64,000 nt of DNA, from positions 1 to 64,000 of the forward strand of contig NZ_JAFJSY010000002.1 in assembly GCF_019857225.1 (NCBI RefSeq), read 5' to 3'. The notes below the pieces were generated by a model. That model did no database searches. It was not told the origin of the DNA and saw only the letters and a program-made list of their open reading frames with translations. Positions 10,669-19,941 of the stretch are shown here, one piece after another. Both the position numbers and the translations under genes were made by a program. Position 1 is the first letter of the stretch, and each line of letters starts with the position of its first letter. The DNA comes from Streptomyces plumbidurans. GTDB lineage: Bacteria; Actinomycetota; Actinomycetes; Streptomycetales; Streptomycetaceae.

Positions 10669-10674
10669 TAACCT
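10669..10674 (+). promoter_or_regulatory. -10 box of a leaderless promoter for ftsK
   Basis: TAACCT (TANNNT) lies seven bases before the ATG, and no ribosome binding site is present. This is the layout of a leaderless transcript starting at the ATG. No clear -35 box is visible. Confidence 0.5.
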
Positions 10675-10681
10675 CACACCT

Positions 10682-13384
10682 ATGGCCTCACGTCCCTCCG
10701 CTGCCAAGAAGCAGCCCGCCAAGAAGGCGGCGGCTCCGGCGAAGAAGGCCGCTGCGAAGAAGGCTCCGGCGAAGAAGGCGCCCGCCAGGAAGGCCGCGGC
10801 CAAGAAGTCGGCGCCGCCGAAGCCGGCACCGAGTCCGACCGGCGGCATCTACAAGCTGGTGCGCGCCCTCTGGCTGGGCCTCGCGCACACCGTCGGCGCC
10901 GTCTTCCGCGGCATAGGGAACGGCGCGAAGAACCTCGACCCCGCACACCGCAAGGACGGCGTCGCCCTGCTGCTGTTCGGTATCGCGCTGATCGTCGCCG
11001 CGGGCACCTGGGCCGATCTGCGCGGTCCGGTCGGCGATCTCGTCGAGATCCTGGTGACCGGCGCCTTCGGCCGCCTCGACCTGCTGGTGCCGATACTGCT
11101 CGGGGTCATCGCCGTGCGCTTCATCCGGCATCCCGAGCAGCCCGAGGCCAACGGCCGCATCGTGATCGGTCTGTCCGCGCTCGTCATCGGCGTGCTCGGC
11201 CAGGTCCACATCGCCTGCGGCGCACCCGCCCGCAGCGACGGCATGCAGGCCATAAGGGACGCGGGCGGTCTCATCGGCTGGGGTGCGGCGACCCCGCTGA
11301 CGTACACGATGGGCGAGGTGCTCGCCGTCCCGCTGCTCGTCCTGCTGACGATCTTCGGCCTGCTCGTCGTCACCGCCACCCCGGTCAACGCCATCCCGCA
11401 GCGGCTGCGGCTGCTCGGCGTGAAGCTCGGCGTCCTGCACGACCCGGAGGACGACGAGTTCGGCGAGGACGACCAGCGCTACGACGACCAGTGGCGCGAG
11501 TCGCTGCCCGCGCGCCCGCGCAAGCGCGGCGCGGCCCCCGCCGATCCGTACGACCCCGACAGGGCGGAGCAGGAGGCGCTCTCCAAGCGCCGTGGCCGCC
11601 CCAGGCGCTCCGCGGTACCGCAGCCCGACATGGCGCGCCCCATGGACGCCGTGGACGTCGCCGCCGCGGCGGCCGCCGCGCTCGACGGCGCGGTCCTGCA
11701 CGGGATGCCGCCCTCGCCGATCGTCGCGGACCTCACCCAGGGCGTGCGCGTGGGCGACCGCGAGGAGTCCACGCCCACGCCGGCCCCGAAGGCCGTTCCG
11801 GCGGCGCGCCCCAAGCAGGAGAAGCTGAAGGTCGAGGTCGCGGATCTCACCAAGCCCGCGCCCGAGGACACCGGCGAACTGCCGCCGCGCGCCGAACAGC
11901 TCCAGCTCTCCGGCGACATCACCTACTCCCTGCCCTCCCTCGACCTCCTGGAGCGCGGCGGCCCCGGCAAGGCGCGCAGCGCCGCCAACGACGCGGTGGT
12001 CGCCTCGCTCACCACCGTCTTCTCCGAGTTCAAGGTCGACGCCGCCGTCACCGGCTTCACCCGCGGACCGACGGTCACGCGCTACGAGGTCGAGCTCGGC
12101 CCCGCGGTGAAGGTCGAGCGGATCACGGCGCTGACGAAGAACATCGCCTACGCCGTCGCCAGCCCGGACGTACGGATCATCAGCCCGATCCCCGGCAAGT
12201 CCGCGGTCGGCATCGAAATCCCCAACACCGACCGCGAGATGGTCAACCTCGGCGACGTGCTGCGCCTGGCGGCGGCCGCCGAGGACGAACACCCGATGCT
12301 GGTCGCGCTCGGCAAGGACGTCGAGGGCGGCTACGTGATGGCCAACCTCGCGAAGATGCCGCACGTACTGGTGGCCGGGGCCACCGGCTCCGGCAAGTCG
12401 TCGTGCATCAACTGCCTGATCACGTCGATCATGGTGCGCGCGACCCCCGAGGACGTCCGGATGGTCCTCGTCGACCCCAAGCGCGTCGAGCTGACGGCCT
12501 ACGAGGGCATCCCGCACCTGATCACGCCCATCATCACCAACCCCAAGCGGGCCGCCGAGGCGCTCCAGTGGGTCGTACGGGAGATGGACCTCCGATACGA
12601 CGACCTGGCGGCCTACGGCTACCGGCACATCGACGACTTCAACGAGGCCGTGCGCAACGGCAAGGTGAAGCCGCCGGAGGGCAGCGAGCGGGAGCTGCAG
12701 CCGTACCCGTACCTGCTGGTGATCGTCGACGAGCTCGCCGACCTGATGATGGTCGCCCCGCGCGACGTCGAGGACGCGATCGTGCGCATCACACAGCTCG
12801 CGCGCGCGGCCGGCATCCACCTGGTGCTCGCCACGCAGCGGCCGTCGGTCGACGTCGTCACCGGTCTGATCAAGGCGAACGTCCCCTCCCGGCTCGCGTT
12901 CGCCACCTCCTCGCTCGCCGACAGCCGCGTCATCCTCGACCAGCCAGGCGCCGAGAAGCTGATCGGCAAGGGTGACGGGCTGTATCTGCCGATGGGTCAG
13001 AACAAGCCCACCCGTATGCAGGGCGCCTTCGTGACGGAGGAGGAGGTCGCCGCCGTCGTCCAGCACTGCAAGGACCAGATGGCGCCCGTCTTCCGGGAGG
13101 ACGTCACCGTGGGCACCAAGCAGAAGAAGGAGATCGACGAGGAGATCGGGGACGATCTCGACCTGCTGTGCCAGGCGGCCGAGCTGGTGGTCTCCACGCA
13201 GTTCGGGTCGACGTCCATGCTCCAGCGCAAGCTGCGCGTCGGCTTCGCCAAGGCCGGCCGGCTCATGGACCTCATGGAGTCGCGGAACATCGTCGGACCC
13301 AGTGAGGGTTCGAAGGCTCGTGACGTTCTTGTGAAGGCTGATGAGCTGGACGGAGTGCTCGCGGTGATCCGCGGGGAGGCTTGA
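10682..13384 (+). CDS. ftsK: DNA translocase FtsK/SpoIIIE
   Basis: The 900-residue protein pumps chromosomal DNA through closing septa, including sporulation septa in Streptomyces. The N-terminus is unusual: about 40 residues of repeated Ala-Lys-Pro (AKKAPAKKAPARKAAAKK), like histone H1 tails. Four membrane segments follow (about residues 90-240), then an acidic and proline-rich linker. The motor has Walker A GATGSGKS at 566-573, Walker B LLVIVDELADLMM, and the ATQRPSVDVVTGLIKAN motif. The C-terminal gamma winged helix (QFGSTSMLQRKLRVGFAKAGRLMD, split here by function) recognises orienting DNA sites. The ATG at 10682 is preferred over an upstream GTG at 10628, because the segment between shows no ribosome binding site and the TANNNT box suits a leaderless start. 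Confidence 0.95.
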   Translation: MASRPSAAKKQPAKKAAAPAKKAAAKKAPAKKAPARKAAAKKSAPPKPAPSPTGGIYKLVRALWLGLAHTVGAVFRGIGNGAKNLDPAHRKDGVALLLFGIALIVAAGTWADLRGPVGDLVEILVTGAFGRLDLLVPILLGVIAVRFIRHPEQPEANGRIVIGLSALVIGVLGQVHIACGAPARSDGMQAIRDAGGLIGWGAATPLTYTMGEVLAVPLLVLLTIFGLLVVTATPVNAIPQRLRLLGVKLGVLHDPEDDEFGEDDQRYDDQWRESLPARPRKRGAAPADPYDPDRAEQEALSKRRGRPRRSAVPQPDMARPMDAVDVAAAAAAALDGAVLHGMPPSPIVADLTQGVRVGDREESTPTPAPKAVPAARPKQEKLKVEVADLTKPAPEDTGELPPRAEQLQLSGDITYSLPSLDLLERGGPGKARSAANDAVVASLTTVFSEFKVDAAVTGFTRGPTVTRYEVELGPAVKVERITALTKNIAYAVASPDVRIISPIPGKSAVGIEIPNTDREMVNLGDVLRLAAAAEDEHPMLVALGKDVEGGYVMANLAKMPHVLVAGATGSGKSSCINCLITSIMVRATPEDVRMVLVDPKRVELTAYEGIPHLITPIITNPKRAAEALQWVVREMDLRYDDLAAYGYRHIDDFNEAVRNGKVKPPEGSERELQPYPYLLVIVDELADLMMVAPRDVEDAIVRITQLARAAGIHLVLATQRPSVDVVTGLIKANVPSRLAFATSSLADSRVILDQPGAEKLIGKGDGLYLPMGQNKPTRMQGAFVTEEEVAAVVQHCKDQMAPVFREDVTVGTKQKKEIDEEIGDDLDLLCQAAELVVSTQFGSTSMLQRKLRVGFAKAGRLMDLMESRNIVGPSEGSKARDVLVKADELDGVLAVIRGEA

Positions 13385-13555
13385 GGAAGAGGCTCAAGTG
13401 GCGTGAGGAGCGATGTCGGATCGTGACTCACCCGTAAGGGATCATTGAGCAACCGTTTCCCGTCGGCGTACGTCAAGTTGAGGGAAGCGACAAGCGCGTA
13501 CCCGACCATCGGCGTGTCCGGCCATACCGATGGGCTAACAAGCTTCACCGCCCGG

Positions 13556-13586
13556 TTGCCCCGCCCATTTGTACCCCCCATAGACT
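13556..13586 (+). promoter_or_regulatory. Probable promoter of the rodZ-like gene
   Basis: TTGCCC at 13556-13561 and TAGACT at 13581-13586 are 19 bases apart, in the 244-base gap after ftsK and about 40 bases before the GTG start. I see nothing else in this gap. Confidence 0.45.
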
Positions 13587-13628
13587 GAACCTCCAGCACA
13601 GGTGGCTTAACGCTCGAAAGGCGCCCCC

Positions 13629-14468
13629 GTGTCCATCGGCAACTCTCCTGAAGACGAGCGTCCGTTCGAAGACGATCGCGAGGAAGCCCGCCTCTCCATC
13701 GGCCATGCCCTACGGCAGGCCCGCATCGCAGCCGGGCTGACCGTCGACGACGTCACCAACGCCACCCGGGTCCGGATCTCGATCGTGCACGCCATCGAGG
13801 CCGACGACTTCGCCCCCTGTGGCGGAGACGTCTACGCCCGCGGCCACATCCGGACCCTGGCCAAGGCTGTCCACCTCGATCCCGCCCCGCTGCTCGAGCA
13901 GTTCGACGCGCAGCACGGCGGCCGCCCGGCTCCGACCCCGGCAGCCCCCCTCTTCGAGGCGGAACGCATCCGCCCCGAGCGGCGCGGGCCCAACTGGACC
14001 GCGGCCATGGTCGCCGCGATCGTCGCCGTGGTCGGCTTCGTCGGCTTCACCGCCTTCAAGGGCGGCGACGACGGCGGCGCCAAGAGCCAGGTCGCCGAGG
14101 GGTCCACGCCCACCCACAGCAAGTCCGCCTCGCCCACGCCGACGCACACCAAGGCCGACAACCCGAAGTCCGACCCCTCGGACAGCGCCATCGCCGCTGC
14201 GCCCCAGGACAAGGTGACCGTCCAGGTCAGCGCCGCCGACGGCCGCAGCTGGATCTCGGCCAAGGACCACAACGGCCGGCTCCTGTTCGACGGGCTCCTC
14301 AAGCAGGGCGACTCCAAGACCTTCCAGGACAGCCAGAAGATCAACCTCGTCCTCGGTGACGCCGGCGCGATCCAGCTCTACGTCAACGGCAAGAAGATCG
14401 ACAACCAGTTCCAGCCGGGTGCGGTGGAACGCCTGACGTACACGAAGGGCGACCCCCAGGTCGGCTGA
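13629..14468 (+). CDS. RodZ-like membrane protein: helix-turn-helix plus DUF4115-type domain
   Basis: The 279-residue protein starts with an HTH_25-type helix-turn-helix (about residues 19-90: [37 protein letters not shown]). A single membrane segment lies at about 118-140, followed by a Ser/Thr/Pro-rich linker and an extracytoplasmic beta-rich domain ([19 protein letters not shown]) of the DUF4115 type. This is the RodZ layout. RodZ links the MreB cytoskeleton to cell shape; in Streptomyces MreB acts mainly in spore wall formation. The GTG start is preceded by AAAGG nine bases away. It sits between ftsK and rimO, as in many actinomycetes. The exact partner here is inferred. Confidence 0.8.
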   Translation: MSIGNSPEDERPFEDDREEARLSIGHALRQARIAAGLTVDDVTNATRVRISIVHAIEADDFAPCGGDVYARGHIRTLAKAVHLDPAPLLEQFDAQHGGRPAPTPAAPLFEAERIRPERRGPNWTAAMVAAIVAVVGFVGFTAFKGGDDGGAKSQVAEGSTPTHSKSASPTPTHTKADNPKSDPSDSAIAAAPQDKVTVQVSAADGRSWISAKDHNGRLLFDGLLKQGDSKTFQDSQKINLVLGDAGAIQLYVNGKKIDNQFQPGAVERLTYTKGDPQVG

Positions 14469-14540
14469 AGCCGCAGCGCGCTCTCACAGGGCTGGTGAAG
14501 ATCACCAGCCCCGTCGACGTGGGCTGTCGGCGAGACAAAG

Positions 14541-14546
14541 TAGTCT
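14541..14546 (+). promoter_or_regulatory. -10 box of a leaderless promoter for rimO
   Basis: TAGTCT lies seven bases before the rimO ATG, and no ribosome binding site is visible in between. Confidence 0.55.
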
Positions 14547-14553
14547 TGAGCGC

Positions 14554-16023
14554 ATGCCTGAACGCCGTACCGTCGCACTCGTCACCCTTGGCTGCGCCCG
14601 TAACGAGGTGGACTCGGAGGAGCTCGCAGGCCGCTTGGAGGCGGACGGCTGGGACCTCGTGGAGGACGCCGCGCAAGCGGATGTCGCCGTCGTCAACACC
14701 TGTGGCTTCGTCGAAGCCGCCAAGAAGGACTCCGTCGACGCCCTCCTGGAGGCCAACGACCTCAAGGGCCACAGCAGAACCCAGGCCGTCGTGGCGGTGG
14801 GCTGCATGGCCGAGCGGTACGGCAAGGAGCTCGCCGAGGCCCTCCCCGAGGCCGACGGTGTGCTCGGCTTCGACGACTACGCGGACATCTCCGACCGTCT
14901 GCAGACCATCCTCAACGGCGGCATCCACGCCTCCCACACCCCGCGCGACCGGCGCAAGCTGCTGCCGATCAGCCCCGCCGAGCGCCAGGAGTCCGCGGCC
15001 GAGGTCGCCCTTCCCGGGCACGGCCCCGTGGACCTGCCGGACGGGCTGGCGCCCGCCTCCGGCCCCCGTGCGCCCCTGCGCCGCCGGCTGGACGGCTCCC
15101 CGGTCGCCTCGGTGAAGCTCGCCTCCGGCTGCGACCGGCGCTGCTCCTTCTGCGCCATCCCCTCCTTCCGCGGCTCCTTCATCTCCCGCCGCCCGAGCGA
15201 CGTGCTGAACGAGACGCGCTGGCTGGCCGAGCAGGGCGTCAAGGAGATCATGCTGGTCTCCGAGAACAACACCTCCTACGGCAAGGACCTGGGCGACATC
15301 CGCCTGCTGGAGTCGCTGCTGCCGGAGCTGGCGGAGGTCGACGGCATCGAGCGCGTGCGCGTCAGCTACCTCCAGCCGGCCGAGATGCGCCCGGGGCTGA
15401 TCGACGTCCTGACCTCGACGCCGAAGATCGCCCCCTACTTCGACCTGTCCTTCCAGCACTCCGCCCCGGATGTGCTGCGCGCCATGCGGCGCTTCGGCGA
15501 CACGGACCGCTTCCTGGAGCTGCTCGACACCATCCGCGGCAAGGCCCCGCAGGCCGGCGTGCGCTCCAACTTCATCGTCGGCTTCCCCGGCGAGAGCGAG
15601 GCCGACCTCGCGGAGCTGGAGCGGTTCCTCAGCGGCGCGCGGCTGGACGCCATCGGCGTCTTCGGCTACTCCGACGAGGAGGGCACGGAGGCGGCGACGT
15701 ACGAGAAGAAGCTGGACGAGGAGGTCGTCGCCGAGCGGCTGGCACGTGTCTCCCGGCTGGCCGAGGAACTCGTCTCGCAGCGCGCCGAGGAGCGCCTGGG
15801 CGAGAGCGTGCACGTGCTGGTGGAGTCCGTGGACGACGAGGGGGTGTACGGCCGCGGTGCGCACCAGGCGCCGGAGACGGACGGCCAGGTGCTGCTGACG
15901 AGCGGCGAAGGTCTGAGCGTCGGCCGTATCGTCGAGGCCAAGGTGGTCGGCACGGAAGGTGTCGACCTGGTGGCCGAGCCACTGGCGGGCTCCCTCGGGT
16001 GTAGTGAGGAGGCGGGCAGATGA
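14554..16023 (+). CDS. rimO: Ribosomal protein S12 methylthiotransferase RimO
   Basis: A radical S-adenosylmethionine enzyme of 489 residues that adds a methylthio group to an aspartate of ribosomal protein S12. The N-terminal UPF0004 domain ([45 protein letters not shown]) carries three cysteines for one iron-sulfur cluster. The radical SAM motif CxxxCxxC is at Cys193, Cys197 and Cys200 (CDRRCSFC), followed by the typical RimO sequence [20 protein letters not shown] domain closes the protein. The VSENN stretch and overall pattern separate it from MiaB, which is encoded at 43498. Its stop overlaps the pgsA start (ATGA), so rimO, pgsA and cinA are translated together. Confidence 0.93.
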   Translation: MPERRTVALVTLGCARNEVDSEELAGRLEADGWDLVEDAAQADVAVVNTCGFVEAAKKDSVDALLEANDLKGHSRTQAVVAVGCMAERYGKELAEALPEADGVLGFDDYADISDRLQTILNGGIHASHTPRDRRKLLPISPAERQESAAEVALPGHGPVDLPDGLAPASGPRAPLRRRLDGSPVASVKLASGCDRRCSFCAIPSFRGSFISRRPSDVLNETRWLAEQGVKEIMLVSENNTSYGKDLGDIRLLESLLPELAEVDGIERVRVSYLQPAEMRPGLIDVLTSTPKIAPYFDLSFQHSAPDVLRAMRRFGDTDRFLELLDTIRGKAPQAGVRSNFIVGFPGESEADLAELERFLSGARLDAIGVFGYSDEEGTEAATYEKKLDEEVVAERLARVSRLAEELVSQRAEERLGESVHVLVESVDDEGVYGRGAHQAPETDGQVLLTSGEGLSVGRIVEAKVVGTEGVDLVAEPLAGSLGCSEEAGR

Positions 16024-16742
16024 CCGGAGTACCGGCATCGGCGGCGAACGGCTCCTCGCAGGCGGGTTCCGCGAAGGCGGGCAGCACCGGGCCCGATGCG
16101 CCGGGTGGCGCGAAGCCCCCGCGGGGCGCGAAGCTGACCGCCGCGGCCGTCAACCAGGCCAGCGTCTGGAACGTCGCCAACCTGCTGACGATGCTCCGGC
16201 TGCTCCTCGTGCCCGGCTTCGTCGCGCTGATGCTGGCCGACGGCGGATACGACCCGGCCTGGCGCTCGCTGGCCTGGGCCGCCTTCGCCGTCGCCATGAT
16301 CACCGACCTGTTCGACGGCCATCTGGCACGCGCCTACGACCTCGTCACCGACTTCGGGAAGATCGCCGACCCCATCGCCGACAAGGCGATCATGGGGGCG
16401 GCGCTGATCTGTCTGTCGGCACTGGGCGACCTGCCGTGGTGGGTGACGATCGTCATCCTCGGCCGGGAACTCGGCATCACGCTGCTGCGTTTTCTGGTCA
16501 TCCGCTACGGCGTCATCCCGGCAAGCCGCGGCGGCAAGCTGAAGACCCTGACCCAGGGCGTGGCCGTCGGCATGTATGTGCTGGCACTGACGGGATGGCT
16601 GGCCACGCTGAGGTTCTGGGTGATGGCAGTGGCGGTCGTCCTGACCGTCGTGACCGGGCTGGACTATGTGAGACAGGCCATTGTGCTGCGCAGGCAGGGA
16701 ATCGCCGAGCGCAAGGCCGCGCTGGAGGAGTCGGAAGCGTGA
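16020..16742 (+). CDS. pgsA: CDP-diacylglycerol--glycerol-3-phosphate 3-phosphatidyltransferase
   Basis: A 240-residue membrane enzyme that makes phosphatidylglycerol phosphate, the first step to phosphatidylglycerol and cardiolipin. The complete CDP-alcohol phosphotransferase signature D-x2-DG-x2-AR-x8-G-x3-D-x3-D is present (Asp96, Asp99, Gly100, Ala103, Arg104, Gly113, Asp117, Asp121). About 45 disordered Ala/Gly/Pro-rich residues precede the first membrane segment. It overlaps rimO by four bases upstream and cinA by four bases downstream (GTGA), so expression should be coupled. The position between rimO/ftsK and clgR matches pgsA3 of Mycobacterium tuberculosis. Confidence 0.92.
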   Translation: MTGVPASAANGSSQAGSAKAGSTGPDAPGGAKPPRGAKLTAAAVNQASVWNVANLLTMLRLLLVPGFVALMLADGGYDPAWRSLAWAAFAVAMITDLFDGHLARAYDLVTDFGKIADPIADKAIMGAALICLSALGDLPWWVTIVILGRELGITLLRFLVIRYGVIPASRGGKLKTLTQGVAVGMYVLALTGWLATLRFWVMAVAVVLTVVTGLDYVRQAIVLRRQGIAERKAALEESEA

Positions 16743-17284
16743 GTTCCCGGGCCGCCGACGTCGTACGACTACTGACAGTGAGGGGTGAGACCCTCGCGGT
16801 CGCCGAGTCCCTGACCGGTGGACTGGTCGCGGCGGAGGTCACTGCGGTCCCCGGCGCGTCCAAGGCCTTCCGCGGCTCGGTGACCGCCTACGCCACCGAG
16901 CTGAAGCACGAGCTGCTGGGCGTCGACGCCGCTCTGCTGGCGCGGCGAGGAGCGGTGGATCCGCAGGTAGCGGCTCAGATGGCGGCGGGCGTACGCAAGG
17001 CGCTCGGCGCCGACTGGGGCCTTGCGACCACTGGTGTGGCGGGCCCGGAACCGCAGGACGGCAAACCCGTCGGGACGGTCTTCGTGGCCGTGGACGGACC
17101 GTTCGAGGGCGATCCGGATTCTGCCGGTGGCGGAAAAGTGGAGGCCCTGCGGTTGAACGGCGACCGCGCGGAAATCCGTATGGAGAGTGTACGGAGCGTA
17201 CTCGCACTGCTCTGGAAGGAGCTTACGGGCGAACGGTCCGGGAATGAGCCGGCACAGGATACGGAACAGAACGGGGGGTTTTGA
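16739..17284 (+). CDS. cinA: CinA C-terminal domain protein (nicotinamide-nucleotide amidohydrolase PncC type)
   Basis: The 181-residue protein consists only of the CinA C-terminal domain; the N-terminal MoCF-like half of full CinA is absent. Recognisable family motifs are TLAVAESLTGGLVAAEVTAVPGAS, given here in two parts as AVAESLTGGLVAAEVT and VPGAS, plus FRGSVTAYATELKHELLGV and ATTGVAGPEPQDGKPVGTVF. Stand-alone proteins of this type deamidate nicotinamide mononucleotide in NAD recycling. The GTG start overlaps the pgsA stop (GTGA). The C-terminal tail after SVLALLWKEL is polar and poorly conserved. The biochemical role is inferred from family knowledge. Confidence 0.9.
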   Translation: MSSRAADVVRLLTVRGETLAVAESLTGGLVAAEVTAVPGASKAFRGSVTAYATELKHELLGVDAALLARRGAVDPQVAAQMAAGVRKALGADWGLATTGVAGPEPQDGKPVGTVFVAVDGPFEGDPDSAGGGKVEALRLNGDRAEIRMESVRSVLALLWKELTGERSGNEPAQDTEQNGGF

Positions 17285-17393
17285 TGTTTGCAGCCCTGAG
17301 TGAACACGACATCGCTCCCCGCACGGCCGCAGCGCGAGGCGGTACGGTGGGGCGTGAAGGATGCGGTTACGCGGTCCGAGGAGGGAGCCACCG

Positions 17394-17768
17394 ATGATTC
17401 TGCTCCGTCGCCTGCTGGGTGACGTGCTGCGTCGGCAGCGCCAGCGCCAGGGCCGTACTCTGCGCGAAGTCTCCTCGTCCGCCCGAGTCTCACTCGGCTA
17501 TCTCTCCGAGGTGGAGCGGGGGCAGAAGGAGGCTTCCTCCGAGCTGCTCTCCGCCATCTGCGACGCGCTGGACGTACGGATGTCCGAGCTCATGCGGGAA
17601 GTGAGCGACGAGCTCGCCCTCGCGGAGCTGGCCCAGTCTGCTGCGGCCACCGAGTCTGTGCCCTCGCCGGTTCGTCCGATGCTGGGTTCCGTGTCGGTGA
17701 CCGGCGTGCCACCGGAACGGGTGACCATCAAGGCGCCCGCCGAAGCGGTGGACGTGGTCGCCGCGTGA
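17394..17768 (+). CDS. clgR: ClgR, helix-turn-helix activator of clp protease genes
   Basis: A 124-residue XRE-family regulator. The helix-turn-helix lies near residues 18-72 ([40 protein letters not shown]). This matches ClgR, which activates clpP1P2, clpC and other protein quality control genes in actinomycetes. The position after pgsA and cinA is the conserved one. The protein ends in VDVVAA; a C-terminal Ala-Ala is the signal by which ClpP1P2 degrades ClgR and PopR in Streptomyces, giving a feedback loop. The ATG at 17394 is preferred because GAGGAGGG lies about seven bases upstream; an earlier ATG at 17361 has no such site. Confidence 0.93.
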   Translation: MILLRRLLGDVLRRQRQRQGRTLREVSSSARVSLGYLSEVERGQKEASSELLSAICDALDVRMSELMREVSDELALAELAQSAAATESVPSPVRPMLGSVSVTGVPPERVTIKAPAEAVDVVAA

Positions 17769-17807
17769 CATCACGCGCGTGACTGCGTGAGCCGACCCGC
17801 ACATGCA

Positions 17808-17843
17808 AGGCCCCGGCCGGGGCCTCTCCGGAAGAGCCGGAGA
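17808..17843 (+). terminator. Terminator hairpins after clgR
   Basis: A perfect palindrome AGGCCCCGGCCGGGGCCT (17808-17825) is followed at once by CTCCGG-AAGAG-CCGGAG. There is no T run, which is common for streptomycete terminators. Confidence 0.6.
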
Positions 17844-18025
17844 GGAGCGGTCGGGGTTTCCGCGTTCCCGGGGCAGGGCTGATGCAGTCCGGGTCCGTTT
17901 GCCGGTGCGGCCCGGGACGGTCATGGTGGAGGGTGCGTTGCGACCATGTGCCGTCGGTACACCCTCCCCGGGGGTGAAGGCCGCGCGGTCTGGCTTCGGG
18001 GCCGGAGGGGCTGGAGGTGGCGTCC

Positions 18026-18304
18026 ATGGCACGGCCTGCAGTGCGCCGGGGGGCGGTTCTCGGGCTCGGGTTGCTGTGGTGGTGGGCGGTGCTGCGGCTG
18101 GTGTTCGCACCCGGTGCCGGGGTCCTGGAGGCGGCCGTCGCCGCCGGTGGCTGGGGGCTGAGTGTGCTGCCGGTGCACTGTGTGCCCAGGGCGCAGGCGT
18201 CCGGGGCCGTGGGGCCGGAGCGATGGCGGGTCGCCTTGCGGGCGGTGCGGACTACCACGGCATCGCCACTCCGCCGTTCGGGCGCAGAATCTGGCCCGTG
18301 GTGA
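18026..18304 (+). CDS. Small hypothetical membrane protein
   Basis: A 92-residue product with an Arg-rich start (MARPAVRRGAVLG), a hydrophobic stretch with a Trp triplet (LGLLWWWAVLRLVF) and a second hydrophobic stretch (AGGWGLSVLPVH). GGAGG lies eight bases before the ATG, which supports translation. I do not recognise the family. Its 3' end runs 53 bases into the 3' end of the converging short-chain dehydrogenase gene, so the C-terminal 17 residues are constrained by that gene and may not be conserved. An overlapping longer frame from 17803 lacks a ribosome binding site. Confidence 0.5.
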   Translation: MARPAVRRGAVLGLGLLWWWAVLRLVFAPGAGVLEAAVAAGGWGLSVLPVHCVPRAQASGAVGPERWRVALRAVRTTTASPLRRSGAESGPW

Positions 18305-19016
18305 AGGACGAGGCGTCCGAGGCCAGATAGAGCACGGTGTGGGCCACGTCCTCCGGTTCGCCGACCCGGCCCAGGGGCGCCATGCGCGCCATCTGCGCCT
18401 CGGTCCGCGCCTGTGCATCCGCTTCGTGGCGCTCGGTCATGGGCGTGCGGATCCAGCCCGGCGCGACGGCATTGACCCGGATCCCGTGCCGGCCGACCTC
18501 GTTCGCCAGGGTTTTGGTCAGTTGGACGACGGCCGCCTTGGCCACCCCGTAGCAGAGCAGGCCGGGGCGGCCGGTGTCCACGGCGCCCGAGGCCATGGTG
18601 ATGATGCTGCCGGGCGCGTGCTGGTCGAGCATGCGCCGAGCTGCCTCCTGGCAGGCGTGGAGCACCCCCTTGAAGTTGACGCCGAGCACTCGGTCGAGGT
18701 CCTCGTCGCGGGTCTCCAGGACCGGGCTGCTGTGCATAATCCCGGCGATCGCCGCCATCACGTCCAGACGCTCGCAGGAGGCGACCGCTTGGGCGAGCTG
18801 TTCCCGGTCGGTGACGTCGAGCCGATGGATGCGGGCGGTCCCGCCCACGGCCTTGACGAGGGTCGCCGTCTCGTCGAGGCCCTTCTCGTCGCGGTCGGCG
18901 CAGTGGACCGTGGCGCCCGCCTCGGCGAGCAGCACGGCCGAGGCGCGGCCGATGCCGCCGGCGGCCCCGGTGACGAATGCGGTGCGTCCGGTGAGGTCGT
19001 ACGCCTTGACTGGCAT
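18252..19016 (-). CDS. Short-chain dehydrogenase/reductase (SDR)
   Basis: A classical SDR oxidoreductase of 254 residues using NAD(P). The cofactor motif TGAAGGIG is at residues 16-23, the catalytic residues are Ser143 (MASGA), Tyr156 and Lys160 (YGVAK), and the Rossmann-fold NFKG and PGWIRTPMTE motifs are in place. Asp41 after strand 2 (HCADRDE) suggests NAD rather than NADP. The substrate cannot be told from sequence. It is the last gene of the minus-strand run lhr, nei, SDR, 32 bases after nei. The ATG at 19014-19016 is chosen; an in-frame TTG at 19052 would overlap nei. Confidence 0.88.
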   Translation of the reverse strand: MPVKAYDLTGRTAFVTGAAGGIGRASAVLLAEAGATVHCADRDEKGLDETATLVKAVGGTARIHRLDVTDREQLAQAVASCERLDVMAAIAGIMHSSPVLETRDEDLDRVLGVNFKGVLHACQEAARRMLDQHAPGSIITMASGAVDTGRPGLLCYGVAKAAVVQLTKTLANEVGRHGIRVNAVAPGWIRTPMTERHEADAQARTEAQMARMAPLGRVGEPEDVAHTVLYLASDASSFTTGQILRPNGGVAMPW

Positions 19017-19048
19017 GCAAGGACGGTACGAGGGTTTCTGACGGGTCG

Positions 19049-19885
19049 TCAATTAGTGGTACGGCGTGGAGTTCCGCGATGCCGGGTGGTGCTCGGAGCC
19101 GGTCCGGTCTGGCAGTTCGGGCACCAGTACGTGGGGCGTTCGCGGGAGCCGTCGCCCTGTTCGGCCACGCGCACGGAGGTGCGGCAGCGCAGACAGGGGC
19201 GGGGTGCGCGGCCGTAGACGAACAGGTTCTGGCCGCTGCGGTTCGTGGTCCTGCGGACCGGGCGGTCGCGGTTGGCCTCCAGGAGCGCCTTGGCGAGCTC
19301 GGGCAGCTTCGCGGCGCGGTCGGCGGGCAGCGCGCCGATGGGGAGCCAGGGGGTGGCGCCGAGCAGGAAGCAGAGCTCGCTCTTGTAGACATTGCCGATC
19401 CCGGCGAGATTGCGCTGGTCCAGCAGGGCCTCGCCGAGGGAGCGGTCCGGGTCGGCGAGCAGGTTGGCGAGCGCCTGATCGGGGTCCCAGTCCGGGCCGA
19501 GCAGGTCGGGGCCGAGATGGCCGACGACGTTGTGTTCGTCGGTGGTGCGCACCAGCTCCAGGACGGGGAGGCGGTAGCCGACGGCCGTGCGGTCCGCGTT
19601 GCCCAGGATCGCGCGGATCTGGTGGGACGGGCCGCCGCTCCAGCGCTGACCCTGCGCGAACACCTTCCAGGAGCCGTCCATCCGCAGATGCGAGTGGAGG
19701 GTCAGGTTGCCCTCGATACGGGTCAGGAGGTGCTTGCCGCGGGGAGTGACGTCCAGGACGGCGCGACCCGTGAGGTCGGCCGTGGCGAACTTCGGCACCC
19801 GGAGGTCGCTGCGGGTCAGGACCTTGCCCGCGAGGGCGTCGTGCAATCGCCTCGCGGCCTGCCAGACCGTGTCTCCTTCGGGCAT
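19049..19885 (-). CDS. nei: Fpg/Nei-family DNA glycosylase (Nei2 type)
   Basis: A 278-residue base-excision repair enzyme that removes oxidised bases and cuts the abasic site. It begins MPEGDTVWQAARRL: Pro2 is the catalytic nucleophile and Glu3 the general acid; the W-Q-A-A pattern is typical of Nei2 (endonuclease VIII) rather than Fpg. The helix-two-turn-helix region (LGEALLDQRNLAGIGNVYKSE) is best read as LLDQRNLAGIGNVYKSE. The C-terminal zinc finger has CLRC and CPNC pairs. A 20-residue basic tail rich in Thr and Arg follows. It starts 56 bases after lhr on the same strand, so the two repair genes are probably co-transcribed. Confidence 0.92.
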   Translation of the reverse strand: MPEGDTVWQAARRLHDALAGKVLTRSDLRVPKFATADLTGRAVLDVTPRGKHLLTRIEGNLTLHSHLRMDGSWKVFAQGQRWSGGPSHQIRAILGNADRTAVGYRLPVLELVRTTDEHNVVGHLGPDLLGPDWDPDQALANLLADPDRSLGEALLDQRNLAGIGNVYKSELCFLLGATPWLPIGALPADRAAKLPELAKALLEANRDRPVRRTTNRSGQNLFVYGRAPRPCLRCRTSVRVAEQGDGSRERPTYWCPNCQTGPAPSTTRHRGTPRRTTN

Positions 19886-19941
19886 GGGTCAAGGGTGGCA
19901 CGGGGCGGGCCCGAGGGGCGCACCGTGCGGCCTGCGCCGGC

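Noticed and set aside
17803..18330. Longer plus-strand frame overlapping the small membrane gene
   Set aside because: It begins inside the clgR terminator, has no ribosome binding site and its product is Gly/Arg-rich without motifs.
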